Assembly (NCBI GenBank): GCA_949298955.1
Contig: CASFYQ010000001.1
Location: 356,890 to 420,889, forward strand
DNA: 64,000 nucleotides
Direction of reading: 5' to 3'
Source of the DNA: an uncultured Bacteroidales bacterium
Lineage (GTDB): Bacteria > Bacteroidota > Bacteroidia > Bacteroidales > Barnesiellaceae
A program made the translations under genes and the position numbers. The notes beneath the pieces were generated by a model. It saw only the letters and a program-made list of their open reading frames with translations. It was not told where the DNA came from and searched no databases. Each line of letters begins with the position of its first letter. Position 1 is the stretch's first letter. Below are positions 27,159 to 35,268 of this stretch, piece by piece.

Positions 27159-27175
27159 GGGACAAGAGATGTCCC
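27159..27175 (-). terminator. Possible terminator after L-serine dehydratase
   Basis: GGGACA-N5-TGTCCC hairpin 14 nt past the sdaA stop on the minus strand; downstream sequence is only modestly T-rich. Confidence 0.5.
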
Positions 27176-27188
27176 AAAGAAAGCCCGG

Positions 27189-28394
27189 CTACATCTGCTC
27201 GTAGTCCTTGGCTAGACCACCCTCGCCGGTCTCTTTGTAAAGCGATGGCAGGTCGTGCCCCGTCTGCTTCATCACAGCCACCACCTTATCGAACGACACC
27301 CGATGGTTTCCATCGGTAAAGGCCGAATAGATATTGGCGTCCAACGCCCGCGCGGCCGCATAGGCATTTCTCTCGATACAGGGTATCTGAACCAATCCGC
27401 ACACAGGGTCGCAAGTCATTCCCAAATGATGCTCGAGTCCCATCTCGGCGGCATACTCGATTTGTGCAGGACTGCCGCCAAACAGCTGGCTCGCGGCTGC
27501 CGAAGCCATGGCACACGCCACGCCCACTTCACCCTGGCAGCCCACCTCGGCACCCGAAATCGAGGCATTTTGTTTCACGATATTCCCCACCAGTCCGGCC
27601 GTGGCCAATGCCCGCAAAATACGCATGTCGCTGAAATCGCGGCTCTTTTGCAAATGATACAGCACAGCGGGCACTACACCGCACGAACCGCAGGTAGGAG
27701 CCGTTACGATGCGACCGCCCGAGGCATTCTCCTCGCTCACAGCCAAAGCATAGGCAAACACGAGCCCCCGGCTTTTCAAGCTATCTTTGTATCCCTTTGC
27801 CTTTATATAATAAGACGAGGCTTTCCGCCGTAAATTCAACGGCCCCGGCAACACGCCCTCTTGGTCGAGCCCCCGCTCGATAGCCTCGCGCATGGTGCGC
27901 CACACTTCGGCCAAATAGTCCCATATATCGCTGTCTTCGCACTCTTGCACATACTCCCAGTAGCTGCGTCCTGTGCGCTCACACCAGTTGAGAATCTCGG
28001 TCATGCTGTTCATGGCATACAGTTCGGGCAACTCGTTCAGAGCTTTCCCCTCCTCGGCCAAAGCTCCGCCACCGATGCTGAATACCGTCCACTCGTCGGT
28101 CACCTCGCCCCGATTGTTTTTCGAACGAAAGGTCATGCCATTGGGGTGGAATGGCAAAAACACCGAGGGTTTCCACACAATCTCGACCGGCGCATGCGGT
28201 TGTAGCGTGTCGAGAATAGCCACGTCGGTCAAGTGGCCCCGCCCCGTAGCGGCGAGGCTACCGTATAACGTCACCTCGAAAGCAGCCGCCTCGCGATGAC
28301 GTTCCAAAAATATCTCCGAAGCCTTGCGCGGCCCCATCGTATGGCTGCTCGAAGGGCCATACCCTATACGATATATTTCGCGTATTGTTTTCAT
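27189..28394 (-). CDS. sdaA: L-serine dehydratase, single-chain iron-sulfur type
   Basis: A 401-residue [4Fe-4S] enzyme that deaminates L-serine to pyruvate and ammonia. The beta-type domain leads ([22 protein letters not shown]) and the alpha-type domain follows with the cluster cysteines in [17 protein letters not shown] and [17 protein letters not shown]. The frame continues upstream through the promoter cassette, but the -7 box lies at 28414-28421, so the start at 28394 ([11 protein letters not shown]) is the only sensible one, giving a leader of about 13 nt. Transcribed alone from dispersed promoter cassette copy A. Confidence 0.95.
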   Translation of the reverse strand: MKTIREIYRIGYGPSSSHTMGPRKASEIFLERHREAAAFEVTLYGSLAATGRGHLTDVAILDTLQPHAPVEIVWKPSVFLPFHPNGMTFRSKNNRGEVTDEWTVFSIGGGALAEEGKALNELPELYAMNSMTEILNWCERTGRSYWEYVQECEDSDIWDYLAEVWRTMREAIERGLDQEGVLPGPLNLRRKASSYYIKAKGYKDSLKSRGLVFAYALAVSEENASGGRIVTAPTCGSCGVVPAVLYHLQKSRDFSDMRILRALATAGLVGNIVKQNASISGAEVGCQGEVGVACAMASAAASQLFGGSPAQIEYAAEMGLEHHLGMTCDPVCGLVQIPCIERNAYAAARALDANIYSAFTDGNHRVSFDKVVAVMKQTGHDLPSLYKETGEGGLAKDYEQM

Positions 28395-28410
28395 ATCTTT
28401 ATCAATCGAT

Positions 28411-28506
28411 GTACAAAGATACGCAAAGGTGAGTGCAGAGACAAATGAAAACGAAGTTTTCAATTTGCCATATGCCGAACCGCCTCCTATCCTCTAAAAA
28501 GATATA
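28411..28506 (-). promoter_or_regulatory. Dispersed promoter cassette, copy A (drives sdaA)
   Basis: Minus-strand order: conserved CGGTTCGGC block, hairpin GAAAAC-TTC-GTTTTC, then -33 TTTG (28442-28445), 20-nt spacer and -7 TATCTTTG (28414-28421). It is homologous over about 95 bp to 37265-37360 and 58978-59068. Confidence 0.85.
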
Positions 28507-28608
28507 GCAAACAAATATGGCACTGCCAAATCGTCCACAAAAAAGAAAAATTGTCCATTCCGGATAACTATTGTCACACCCTTCGCCCCGAAAATCCCGG
28601 GTCGTGGA

Positions 28609-28625
28609 TTGGCACGCTGTTTGCA
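28609..28625 (+). promoter_or_regulatory. Sigma-54 (RpoN) promoter of hsp20
   Basis: TTGGCACGCTGTTTGCA matches the -24/-12 consensus YTGGCACGrNNNTTGCW at every position but one (C for R). The start would be near 28636, leaving a leader of about 70 nt. An imperfect dyad TTGTCC-N5-GGATAA at 28550-28567 could bind an activator. Confidence 0.85.
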
Positions 28626-28707
28626 ATTGAATAGGTGACTTTGATAGTCGAAAGACCTCAAAGCCAAAAAGAGAATTAAAACAACTAAAAAATAGGAGAT
28701 TACAACT

Positions 28708-29136
28708 ATGTTACCCATGAGAAAAAACCAAGGTTGGTTGCCAAGTATTTTCAATGATTTCTTCGACAACGAATGGATGGAAAAAGCAAATGCTACGGCT
28801 CCGGCTATCAACGTAATCGAGCACGAAAACGATTATTGTGTAGAAGTGGCCGCTCCGGGTATGACGAAAGACGATTTTCAGGTTCACGTCGATGAAAACG
28901 ACAACCTCGTCGTTACGATGGAAAAGAAAACCGAAAACAAAGAAGAGCAGAAAAAAGAGCACTATCTGCGTCGCGAATTTTCCTACTCGAAATTCCAGCA
29001 GACAATGATTCTGCCCGATGATGTCGACAAGAACAAGATTTCGGCTCATGTCGAGCACGGTGTCCTCACGGTCGAACTGCCCAAACTGCCCGTCGAAACC
29101 AACACCGGTGTAAGAAAATCGATTGAAGTTAAGTAA
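28708..29136 (+). CDS. Hsp20/alpha-crystallin small heat-shock protein
   Basis: A 142-residue cytoplasmic holdase chaperone that binds unfolding proteins under stress. The alpha-crystallin domain spans about 32-130, from APAINVIEHENDYCVEVAAPGM to the conserved HVEHGVLTVELPKL (A-x-x-x-n-G-v-L motif), with a short N-terminal arm and a C-terminal tail lacking a clear I-x-I. It is a single gene with a strong terminator. Its start is preceded by a leader of about 70 nt from a near-perfect sigma-54 promoter, implying activator-dependent, stress- or metabolism-linked expression. Confidence 0.95.
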   Translation: MLPMRKNQGWLPSIFNDFFDNEWMEKANATAPAINVIEHENDYCVEVAAPGMTKDDFQVHVDENDNLVVTMEKKTENKEEQKKEHYLRREFSYSKFQQTMILPDDVDKNKISAHVEHGVLTVELPKLPVETNTGVRKSIEVK

Positions 29137-29162
29137 ATGGTCTTGGGAGCAATCCCACCCAG

Positions 29163-29195
29163 GCCGCTACCCCACCCGGGATAGCGGCTTTTTTT
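29163..29195 (+). terminator. Terminator of hsp20
   Basis: GCCGCTA / TAGCGGC stem with extra CC/GG pairs, then a run of seven T. Confidence 0.92.
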
Positions 29196-29232
29196 GTAAC
29201 CAGTAAAAATGAGTGGAAATATCACTGCGTGA

Positions 29233-29366
29233 CACAGAGAAGAAGTGTAAATACTCTTCCTTCCCCTTTGGTTTGCCGGTGGCAGGGGATACATTTAAAC
29301 TCCTCCTCTGTGTTCTCCGCAAGGAGAATATAGGGGAGGTGGCACGCAGTGACGGAGGGGTTGAAA
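29233..29366 (+). repeat. Left inverted repeat of the BspA islet (includes hairpin repeat R1)
   Basis: About 134 bp, alignable in reverse with 32373-32512. It begins CACAGAGAAGAAGTG, continues with a CCCC...GGGG hairpin region, then element R1 (29294-29366) from TTTAAACTCCTCC to GGAGGGGTTGAAA. The R1 inner hairpin is TTCTCC-GCAA-GGAGAA. Confidence 0.7.
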
Positions 29367-29490
29367 TGCTTTTATACTCAGTGTTTTAATTTTTGACGGA
29401 GGGTTTAAAAAAAGATAGATCTCGAGAAGAATAAAAAAAGAGCGGCAGGTTATCGCCCTGCCGCCCATACGATCCACTTGAAAAGAGGTG

Positions 29491-31722
29491 CTATTTCACG
29501 ATCACTTTCTGTGAACGCCCCCCAATGCGCACGATATACACGCCAGCGTCGGCCAGCGATACCGTGGTGTCATCGCCCATATAGACCAATTGTCCCGTGG
29601 CGGTATATACCCGATAGGTATCTGTGTTGTTCTCGACATGCAGGGTGCGGCCGACGACATAGATGCGCATCGCGTCATTGCCCGGCGACTCCACCGCAGA
29701 GCCGTCTAATTCAAACTCGGCCACAAATGTCATATCGCCCGTAACCGTTACCCGCCGGGGATTCTCGGTGTTGCCGTCGTTCCACCGCACGAAGCGGTAA
29801 CCGTCGGCCGGGATAGCGGCAAGGGTCACCTCCGATCCTTCGGCATATTCGCCACTTCCCATTACACTGCCCATCGAGTCGTCCGACGAAAATACGTCGA
29901 CCCTGTATTGTGTCACGCCTGTTTCCTGTATATCGGTGAAATTACGCCAATATTTAGCCGTCTGATATTTCACCTTACTCCCGGCCGGCACATAAAGCGG
30001 TATACCGTAATCGTCGAAAGTATTCGACCATATTTCGGGAGGAGTGGTCGCTTGCGATATGACCGATTCCAAGCGCATTCCCCAAAAAGCGTAATCCCCG
30101 ATATGGGTTACCCCCGAAGGGATTGTGATCGTGGTCACTCCCGAACAGCCCGAGAACACACCATCTCCGATAACAGTCACCGACTCGGGAATCGTCACCG
30201 AGGTCAAGCCCTCACAACCCGAGAAAGCAGAGCTACCGATACTTGTCACCGCCTCGGGGATTGTCACCGCCGATAAGTTGGTCAACCCATTGCAAAGTTG
30301 TGCCGGGATATACTCTACCATTTCTCCAAAGACAAACCGGTCAAGAGCCGTACACCCCCAGAAAGGCGAAACGGTATAGTCGTCGCATTGCCGGACATTC
30401 CACTCCACCGAGGCCAGACTCGTACAGCCGATGAATGCCATGTCGCCTACCCGTGTCACCGACTTGGGAACCTTTACCGAAGCCAAACCGCTTAACCCGT
30501 AGCAGAGATAATCGGGGACTTGGCTTACTTCATCGCCAAAAACAAATGCTGTAATATTTGTACAATTCGAAAAAGGCGATGTTCCTCCACTATTGCTGCA
30601 CGACCGGGCATTCCAATACACTGAGGTCAAACCTGTGCAATCCATAAACGCATAATTACTGATACTTACAACCGACTCGGGAATCGTTATCGTGGTCAAG
30701 CCCGTGCAATCCGAGAAAGCGTAATCCCCAATACTGGTCACCGACTCGCCTATCGTTACCGAGGTCAAGCCCGTGCAACCATAGAAAGCAGATTCTTCGA
30801 TACTCGTCACCGACTCGGGGATCGTCACCGTGGTCAACCCCGTGCAACCATAGAAAGCAGATTCTTCGATACTCGTCACCGACTCGCCTATCGTTACCAA
30901 GGTCAAACCGCTTAACCCGTAGCAGAGATAATCGGGGACTTGGCTTACTTCATCGCCAAAAACAAATGTTGTAATATTTGTACAATTCGAAAAAGACGAT
31001 AACCCTCCATCATTGCTACACGACCGGGCATTCCAATACACCGAGGTCAAGCCCGTGCAACCATAGAAAGCAGATTCTTCGATACTCGTCACCGACTCGG
31101 GGATCGTTATCGTGGTCAATCCTGTACAACCAGAGAATGCCGAATGTCCGATTTCTGTTACCGACTCGGGAATCTCAATTGAAGTTAAACCTGTCAAACC
31201 TGAGCAAAGAAGGACAGGAATCAGTTCCACATTATTCCCGAAAGTAAACTGCTTGATATTGTCACATTTATAAAAAGGATGTTGATATCCTACTTCTTCG
31301 ATATTACATACCCGGGCATTCCATTGCACCGAGGTCAACCCTGTACAATCCCAAAAAACAGCTTCTCCGATACTGGTCACCGACTCGGGAATCGTAATCG
31401 AAGTCAAGCCATCGCAACCCCAGAAAGCCCAATCACCGATACTCGTCACCAATGAGGGAATCGTCACCGAAGTCAAGCCCGTGCAATTCCAGAAAGCATC
31501 TTCTCCGATACTGGTCACCGGATATTCTTTCCCGTTGTAAGTAACCGACGGCGGGATGATCACCTCTCCCGAATAAGCAATACGAGAACCATCATCGTCA
31601 ACCTCGACCGTTTCTCCTACAATGGTATAGTAGATGCCGTCCACTTGAAAGTCATAGGCATAGGCCCCCGCCACATATCCTGCCGCAAGGAATAAAAGCA
31701 AACCCCTGATACACTTTTTCAT
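29491..31722 (-). CDS. BspA-like leucine-rich-repeat surface protein with C-terminal sorting domain
   Basis: A 743-residue secreted protein: signal peptide (to about residue 22), a lead-in YDFQVDGIYYTIVG, then some 20 LRR_5 (Treponema-type) repeats of about 23 residues (e.g. SVTSIEESAFYGCTGLTSVTI) from about 60 to 585, an InlB/Listeria-Bacteroides repeat (about 605-675: GSGEYAEGSEVTLAAIPADGYRFVRWNDG), and a C-terminal T9SS-like domain ending YIVRIGGRSQKVIVK. BspA proteins bind host matrix proteins or other bacteria. A stretch of about 159 bp is tandemly duplicated 420 bp apart, showing recent expansion. Downstream of, and 12 nt from, the P-loop gene. Confidence 0.92.
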   Translation of the reverse strand: MKKCIRGLLLFLAAGYVAGAYAYDFQVDGIYYTIVGETVEVDDDGSRIAYSGEVIIPPSVTYNGKEYPVTSIGEDAFWNCTGLTSVTIPSLVTSIGDWAFWGCDGLTSITIPESVTSIGEAVFWDCTGLTSVQWNARVCNIEEVGYQHPFYKCDNIKQFTFGNNVELIPVLLCSGLTGLTSIEIPESVTEIGHSAFSGCTGLTTITIPESVTSIEESAFYGCTGLTSVYWNARSCSNDGGLSSFSNCTNITTFVFGDEVSQVPDYLCYGLSGLTLVTIGESVTSIEESAFYGCTGLTTVTIPESVTSIEESAFYGCTGLTSVTIGESVTSIGDYAFSDCTGLTTITIPESVVSISNYAFMDCTGLTSVYWNARSCSNSGGTSPFSNCTNITAFVFGDEVSQVPDYLCYGLSGLASVKVPKSVTRVGDMAFIGCTSLASVEWNVRQCDDYTVSPFWGCTALDRFVFGEMVEYIPAQLCNGLTNLSAVTIPEAVTSIGSSAFSGCEGLTSVTIPESVTVIGDGVFSGCSGVTTITIPSGVTHIGDYAFWGMRLESVISQATTPPEIWSNTFDDYGIPLYVPAGSKVKYQTAKYWRNFTDIQETGVTQYRVDVFSSDDSMGSVMGSGEYAEGSEVTLAAIPADGYRFVRWNDGNTENPRRVTVTGDMTFVAEFELDGSAVESPGNDAMRIYVVGRTLHVENNTDTYRVYTATGQLVYMGDDTTVSLADAGVYIVRIGGRSQKVIVK
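30484..30642. repeat. Intragenic duplication in the BspA-like gene, copy 1
   Basis: Nearly identical to 30904-31062, exactly 420 bp (140 codons) apart; only around a dozen differences are seen, mostly in the GGCGATGTTCC part. Confidence 0.85.
30904..31062. repeat. Intragenic duplication in the BspA-like gene, copy 2
   Basis: Second copy of the 159-bp unit. A further 69-bp LRR unit is repeated nearly exactly at 30781, 30850 and 31063. Confidence 0.85.
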
Positions 31723-31734
31723 AGCTTCTTCTAT

Positions 31735-32163
31735 TTAAATGAGTTCATCGATCAGTTTCAATGTATTCTCGGCAAATAACCGGTTCAGCAGCGGAGCGTC
31801 TCCTGCGTTGCAATATACCGATGTATAAATCACCTTATATCCGCCTTCCCGAGCTATTCGCTCGACATTCTCCACAGTTCGGCCGGTTGTGCGACAAGCG
31901 GTGACAATAATCTCGCACCCCAACTCCACACACTTCCTCATCCATGCCTGTTGATAAAATCCGGGAGGGTCGCCCTCGCTGCAACACCCCACAAAAATCT
32001 CTTTACTCCCATCTTTCGCCGGAGCATACTTGGCGACAAGGACTCTATCGCATTTATGAAAGTCCTCATATACCTTTTTGTTCTCAAGCAGGGATTCCAG
32101 CATGAGAATAGACGCGCTTTTCCCAATAGCAGCTCGCCCAGACACGGCAATAATCGTTTTCAT
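31735..32163 (-). CDS. Small P-loop NTPase-like protein, unknown function
   Basis: A 142-residue protein with a Walker A-like loop near its start (SGRAAIGKSAS, G-x4-GKS). The rest has the alternating strands and helices of a kinase-like fold, with KKVYEDFHKCDRVL and a later ACRTTGRTVENVERIAREGG block; no family was recognised. The frame is open 132 nt farther upstream through an AT-rich, hydrophobic-looking stretch; MKTIIAVSGRAAIGKS is preferred because it places the P-loop at the N terminus. It lies 12 nt upstream of the BspA-like gene within the inverted-repeat islet. Confidence 0.65.
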   Translation of the reverse strand: MKTIIAVSGRAAIGKSASILMLESLLENKKVYEDFHKCDRVLVAKYAPAKDGSKEIFVGCCSEGDPPGFYQQAWMRKCVELGCEIIVTACRTTGRTVENVERIAREGGYKVIYTSVYCNAGDAPLLNRLFAENTLKLIDELI

Positions 32164-32372
32164 ACCTTGCTTGTTTTGTGAGCCTCCCGATTCACTTCCC
32201 GAATGGCTCGTTGAATTACAGTCAAATAATAAAATAATATATACAAAAATATAGAAGAATTTATACACACATTTATTTTTAACTAATTTTATCAATTAAA
32301 AACCCATCAACCGATTTCTACCAAGACTATCAACTCACCTTTCTCAACCCGTTCTCCTTCTGGATATGAATA

Positions 32373-32512
32373 TTTAAACCCCTCCGTCACTGCGTGCCAC
32401 CTCCCCTATATTTTGCTTCGCAAAACACAGAGGAGGAGTTTAAAAGTACCCCCTTTGCCGGTTGCCGTAAATTCTGTGGGAGAATTTAAAGTATTCGCAC
32501 TTCTCCCCTGTG
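32373..32512 (-). repeat. Right inverted repeat of the BspA islet (includes hairpin repeat R2)
   Basis: Reverse complement aligns with 29233-29366. R2 (32373-32444) reads, on the minus strand, TTTAAACTCCTCC...GGAGGGGTTTAAA with inner hairpin TTTTGC-GAA-GCAAAA and the same GTGGCACGCAGTG segment as R1. Confidence 0.7.
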
Positions 32513-32572
32513 TTGCGCCAGCAATATAGGGGAGAAACCGAGGAACGACAGTTCCAAGGAGAGGGGTTGAAA
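32499..32572 (+). repeat. Hairpin repeat copy R4 (divergent)
   Basis: Same architecture as R1: outer stem TTCTCCCCT / AGGGGAGAA, GTG, inner hairpin TTGC-GCCA-GCAA, TAT, and the end GAGGGGTTGAAA. The second stem is GAAC/GTTC instead of CAC/GTG. Confidence 0.65.
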
Positions 32573-32593
32573 GCCCCCCTGTATATGGGAGCA

Positions 32594-32663
32594 TTTAACC
32601 CCCTCCGTCCTACGGACACCTCCCCTATATTTTGCTTCGCAAAACACAGAGGAGGAGTTTAAA
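32594..32663 (-). repeat. Hairpin repeat copy R3
   Basis: About 70 bp, nearly identical to R2 on the same strand, except the second hairpin is GTCC-GTA-GGAC instead of CAC-GCA-GTG. Confidence 0.75.
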
Positions 32664-32806
32664 TGTAACTTTGTGTCCGGCGGACTTAAAAAAGAGACGC
32701 TACACTTGTACAACTCGTGCGATTTTGCGTCCTTTGCACCCGGTTTTGCGAGGCGGAGCCCAAGAATAGCGTCCGTCGCCGCATTCAATAGGTTATAAGG
32801 TATCGT

Positions 32807-33958
32807 ATGAAAAAGAGTCTTATCGCATTGTCGTTCGGCACGTTGGGGCTGGGAATCGCCGAGTTTGTCATGATGGCTATCCTCCCCTACATCGCTGCCG
32901 ATTTGCATGTGAGCATTCCTACCGCCGGCCATTTAATATCTGCCTACGCCTTGGGCGTATGTGCAGGAGCGCCCCTGCTCACACTGGCCCGCAAGCTCCC
33001 ATTGAAAAATATCCTGTTGGGGCTGGTCGCCCTCATGATGGCCGGAAACCTTTTCGCCTCACTGGCACCCAACTATTGGACGATGCTTGTGGCCCGCTTC
33101 ATCTCGGGCCTGCCGCACGGAGCCTATTTCGGGGTAGCCTCGATTGTGGCCGAGAAACTGGCCGACAAGGGCAAGGGTTCCGAAGCCGTCTCGATTATGA
33201 TTGCCGGCATGACCATTGCCAATCTCTTCGGGGTACCGCTGGGCACCTCGCTCAGCGCCCTGCTCTCGTGGCGGGTCACCTTCCTGCTTGTAGGGATATG
33301 GGGCCTCATCATACTCTACTATATCTGGAAATGGGTTCCCCAGGTCGAAGGGATTCCCGACAACGGATTCAAGGGCCAGTTCCGGTTTCTCAAAACCCCA
33401 GCCCCCTGGCTCATTTTGGGAGCCACCCTGCTGGGCAACGGCAGTGTGTTCTGCTGGTACAGCTACATCAACCCGTTGCTTACCCAGGTATCGGGCTTCT
33501 CACCTCACAGCATCACGCTGCTCATGGTACTGGCCGGGTTTGGCATGGTCGTGGGCAACCTGATGGGCGGCCGGCTCTCCGACCGCTACACCCCGGGACG
33601 CGTGGCAGCAACGACCCAAGTGATACTCTTTGCCGCCCTGCTCGCCATCTTCTTCGTTGCGCCGATGGGGTGGCTCACCGTATTGCTCATGTGCCTCTGC
33701 ACCGCCGGACTGTTTGCCGTTTCGAGTCCTTTGCAAATCTCGATTATCCACTTTGCCAAAGGCGGTGAACTGCTGGGTGCCGCCTGCGTCCAGGTAGCCT
33801 TCAATCTGGGAAACGCCATCGGCGCCTATCTGGGCGGACTGCCGCTCGAAGCCGGTCTTGGATACCGCTACCCCGCCCTCATCGGCGCCCCGCTTGCCCT
33901 CGTGGGTTTTGCCCTGCTCACCCTCTTTTACAAGAAATATGAACCCCGAAAAGCCTGA
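32807..33958 (+). CDS. AraJ-like DHA1-family MFS exporter
   Basis: A 383-residue, 12-helix major facilitator. The first helix LIALSFGTLGLGIAEFVMMAILPYIAADLHVSIPTAGHLISAYALGVCAGAPL and the loop ISGLPHGAYFGVASIVAEKL are hallmarks of the AraJ/YdhP/PbuE group of sugar or purine exporters. Motif C-like glycine-rich helices are present. Transported substrate is unknown. Stand-alone gene upstream of the ribosomal protein operon; no terminator of note between them. Confidence 0.9.
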   Translation: MKKSLIALSFGTLGLGIAEFVMMAILPYIAADLHVSIPTAGHLISAYALGVCAGAPLLTLARKLPLKNILLGLVALMMAGNLFASLAPNYWTMLVARFISGLPHGAYFGVASIVAEKLADKGKGSEAVSIMIAGMTIANLFGVPLGTSLSALLSWRVTFLLVGIWGLIILYYIWKWVPQVEGIPDNGFKGQFRFLKTPAPWLILGATLLGNGSVFCWYSYINPLLTQVSGFSPHSITLLMVLAGFGMVVGNLMGGRLSDRYTPGRVAATTQVILFAALLAIFFVAPMGWLTVLLMCLCTAGLFAVSSPLQISIIHFAKGGELLGAACVQVAFNLGNAIGAYLGGLPLEAGLGYRYPALIGAPLALVGFALLTLFYKKYEPRKA

Positions 33959-34016
33959 AAACAACTTTGGGAGAAAAAGGCACAACGAAAATTTGCTAAA
34001 AAACAAAAGCAAAGGG

Positions 34017-34047
34017 TTGTATAATTGCAAGATAATCTCTACCTTTG
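34017..34047 (+). promoter_or_regulatory. Promoter of rpsF-rpsR-rplI
   Basis: TTG (34017-34019), 20-nt spacer, TACCTTTG (34040-34047): a clean Bacteroides -33/-7 promoter, 47 nt before rpsF. Confidence 0.8.
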
Positions 34048-34094
34048 CCCCCGCAAATAAAAACTATTAAACAAATACGTTAAACTAAACGAGT

Positions 34095-34454
34095 ATGAAC
34101 AACTACGAAACCGTTTTCATTTTAACTCCCGTTTTGTCTGATGTACAGATGAAGGAAGCGGTAGACAAATTCAAGACGATACTCACCGAGCAAGGTGCCG
34201 TAATCGTGAATGAAGAAAACTGGGGATTGCGCAAGCTCGCCTATCCTATTCAAAAGAAAACTACCGGTTTTTACAACTTGCTGGAATTTGAAGCCGATCC
34301 TTCGGTCATCGCAAAATTGGAAATTCAATTCCGTCGTGACGAACGAGTAATCCGTTTCTTGACGTTCCGTATGGATAAATTTGCTGCCGAATATGCCGCA
34401 AAGAGAAGAAGTGTAAAATCGTCTAACAAAGTAGAAGAAGTAAAGGAGAACTAA
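34095..34454 (+). CDS. rpsF: 30S ribosomal protein S6
   Basis: A 119-residue ribosomal protein that pairs with S18 in the platform of the 30S subunit. The start [15 protein letters not shown] and the block [26 protein letters not shown] are diagnostic. The C-terminal tail is extended and charged ([17 protein letters not shown]). First gene of the operon rpsF-rpsR-rplI, with rpsR following after 3 nt; the standard Bacteroidales order, lacking the ssb gene found between them in Proteobacteria. Confidence 0.98.
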   Translation: MNNYETVFILTPVLSDVQMKEAVDKFKTILTEQGAVIVNEENWGLRKLAYPIQKKTTGFYNLLEFEADPSVIAKLEIQFRRDERVIRFLTFRMDKFAAEYAAKRRSVKSSNKVEEVKEN

Positions 34455-34457
34455 AAA

Positions 34458-34727
34458 ATGGCACAAGCACAATCCGAAATCAGATATTTGACCCCTCCGT
34501 CGGTTGACATCAAAAAGAAAAAATATTGCCGTTTCAAGAAAAACGGTATCAAGTATATCGACTACAAAGACCCCGAATTCCTGAAAAAATTCTTGAACGA
34601 ACAAGGCAAAATCCTGCCCCGTCGTATCACAGGAACTTCGTTGAAATTTCAACGTCGTATTGCACAAGCTGTGAAAAGAGCCCGTCACCTGGCGCTGCTC
34701 CCTTATGTAACTGATATGATGAAATAA
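34458..34727 (+). CDS. rpsR: 30S ribosomal protein S18
   Basis: An 89-residue ribosomal protein that binds S6 and 16S rRNA. The pattern [42 protein letters not shown] is the family core, with the later [12 protein letters not shown] block. A single cysteine remains near residue 24 (KYCRF), so a full zinc ribbon is not formed. It lies 3 nt after rpsF and 22 nt before rplI. Confidence 0.98.
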   Translation: MAQAQSEIRYLTPPSVDIKKKKYCRFKKNGIKYIDYKDPEFLKKFLNEQGKILPRRITGTSLKFQRRIAQAVKRARHLALLPYVTDMMK

Positions 34728-34749
34728 TTAAACGAAGGAGGAATTTAGC

Positions 34750-35193
34750 ATGCAAGTAATATTGAAAGAAGACGTCGCCAACCTCGGTTACAAAGACGAT
34801 GTCGTTACAGTGAAAAGCGGATACGGTCGCAACTACCTCATTCCGCAAGGTAAAGCAGTAATCGCTTCGCCCATGGCCCTGAAAATGCGTGAAGAGGATT
34901 TGAAACAACGCGCTCACAAACTCGAGAAAATCAAAGCCGATGCTATGGCTCTGGCCGCTGCTCTCGAAGGTGTATCGCTCACCATCGGTGCAAAAACCAG
35001 CTCGACCGGCACTATCTTCGGTTCGGTGAACAATATCCAAATCGCCGAGGCTCTCGAAAAACTGGGCCACGTAGTAGACCGCAAACAAATCATCATCAAA
35101 GACCCTGTAAAAGAAGTGGGCAACTACAAAGCTACCATCAAACTCCACAAAGAGGTTAGCGTAGAAATCCCCTTCGAAGTCGTTGCTGAATAA
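34750..35193 (+). CDS. rplI: 50S ribosomal protein L9
   Basis: A 147-residue protein of the 50S L1 stalk base. N-terminal domain [37 protein letters not shown], the long connecting helix (about 45-75) and the C-terminal rRNA-binding domain ([25 protein letters not shown]) are all present. Upstream AAGGAGGAATTTAGC gives a good Shine-Dalgarno-like site, unusual for Bacteroidetes. Last gene of the operon, followed by a strong terminator. Confidence 0.98.
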   Translation: MQVILKEDVANLGYKDDVVTVKSGYGRNYLIPQGKAVIASPMALKMREEDLKQRAHKLEKIKADAMALAAALEGVSLTIGAKTSSTGTIFGSVNNIQIAEALEKLGHVVDRKQIIIKDPVKEVGNYKATIKLHKEVSVEIPFEVVAE

Positions 35194-35218
35194 TCGACTC
35201 TACTATCTATATAGGAAA

Positions 35219-35247
35219 AGCGCCCACTTGCTCGGGCGCTTTTTTTG
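35219..35247 (+). terminator. Terminator of the rpsF operon
   Basis: AGCGCCC / GGGCGCT stem, 8-nt loop, followed by a run of seven T. Confidence 0.93.
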
Positions 35248-35268
35248 TGTATAGTCATATGTACCTCA

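Larger units (their letters stand above)
32164..32806. other. 643-nt intergenic region filled with hairpin repeats
   Basis: Contains repeat copies R2, R4 and R3 (listed separately) in its middle. The first 200 bases are AT-rich and probably hold the promoter for the P-loop gene. The last 140 bases, before the DHA1 transporter, have a TAACTTTG box at 32666-32673 but no good -33. No protein-coding signal was found. Confidence 0.6.

Noticed and set aside
28395..28463. N-terminal extension of SdaA (MKTSFSFVSALTFAYLC)
   Set aside because: It covers the promoter's -7 box and recurs as a translated by-product of all cassette copies, so it is not protein.
30180..31510. Regularly spaced repeats resembling a CRISPR array
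   Set aside because: The repeats are in frame, about 69 bp apart, and encode LRR units of the BspA-like protein; no spacers and no cas genes.
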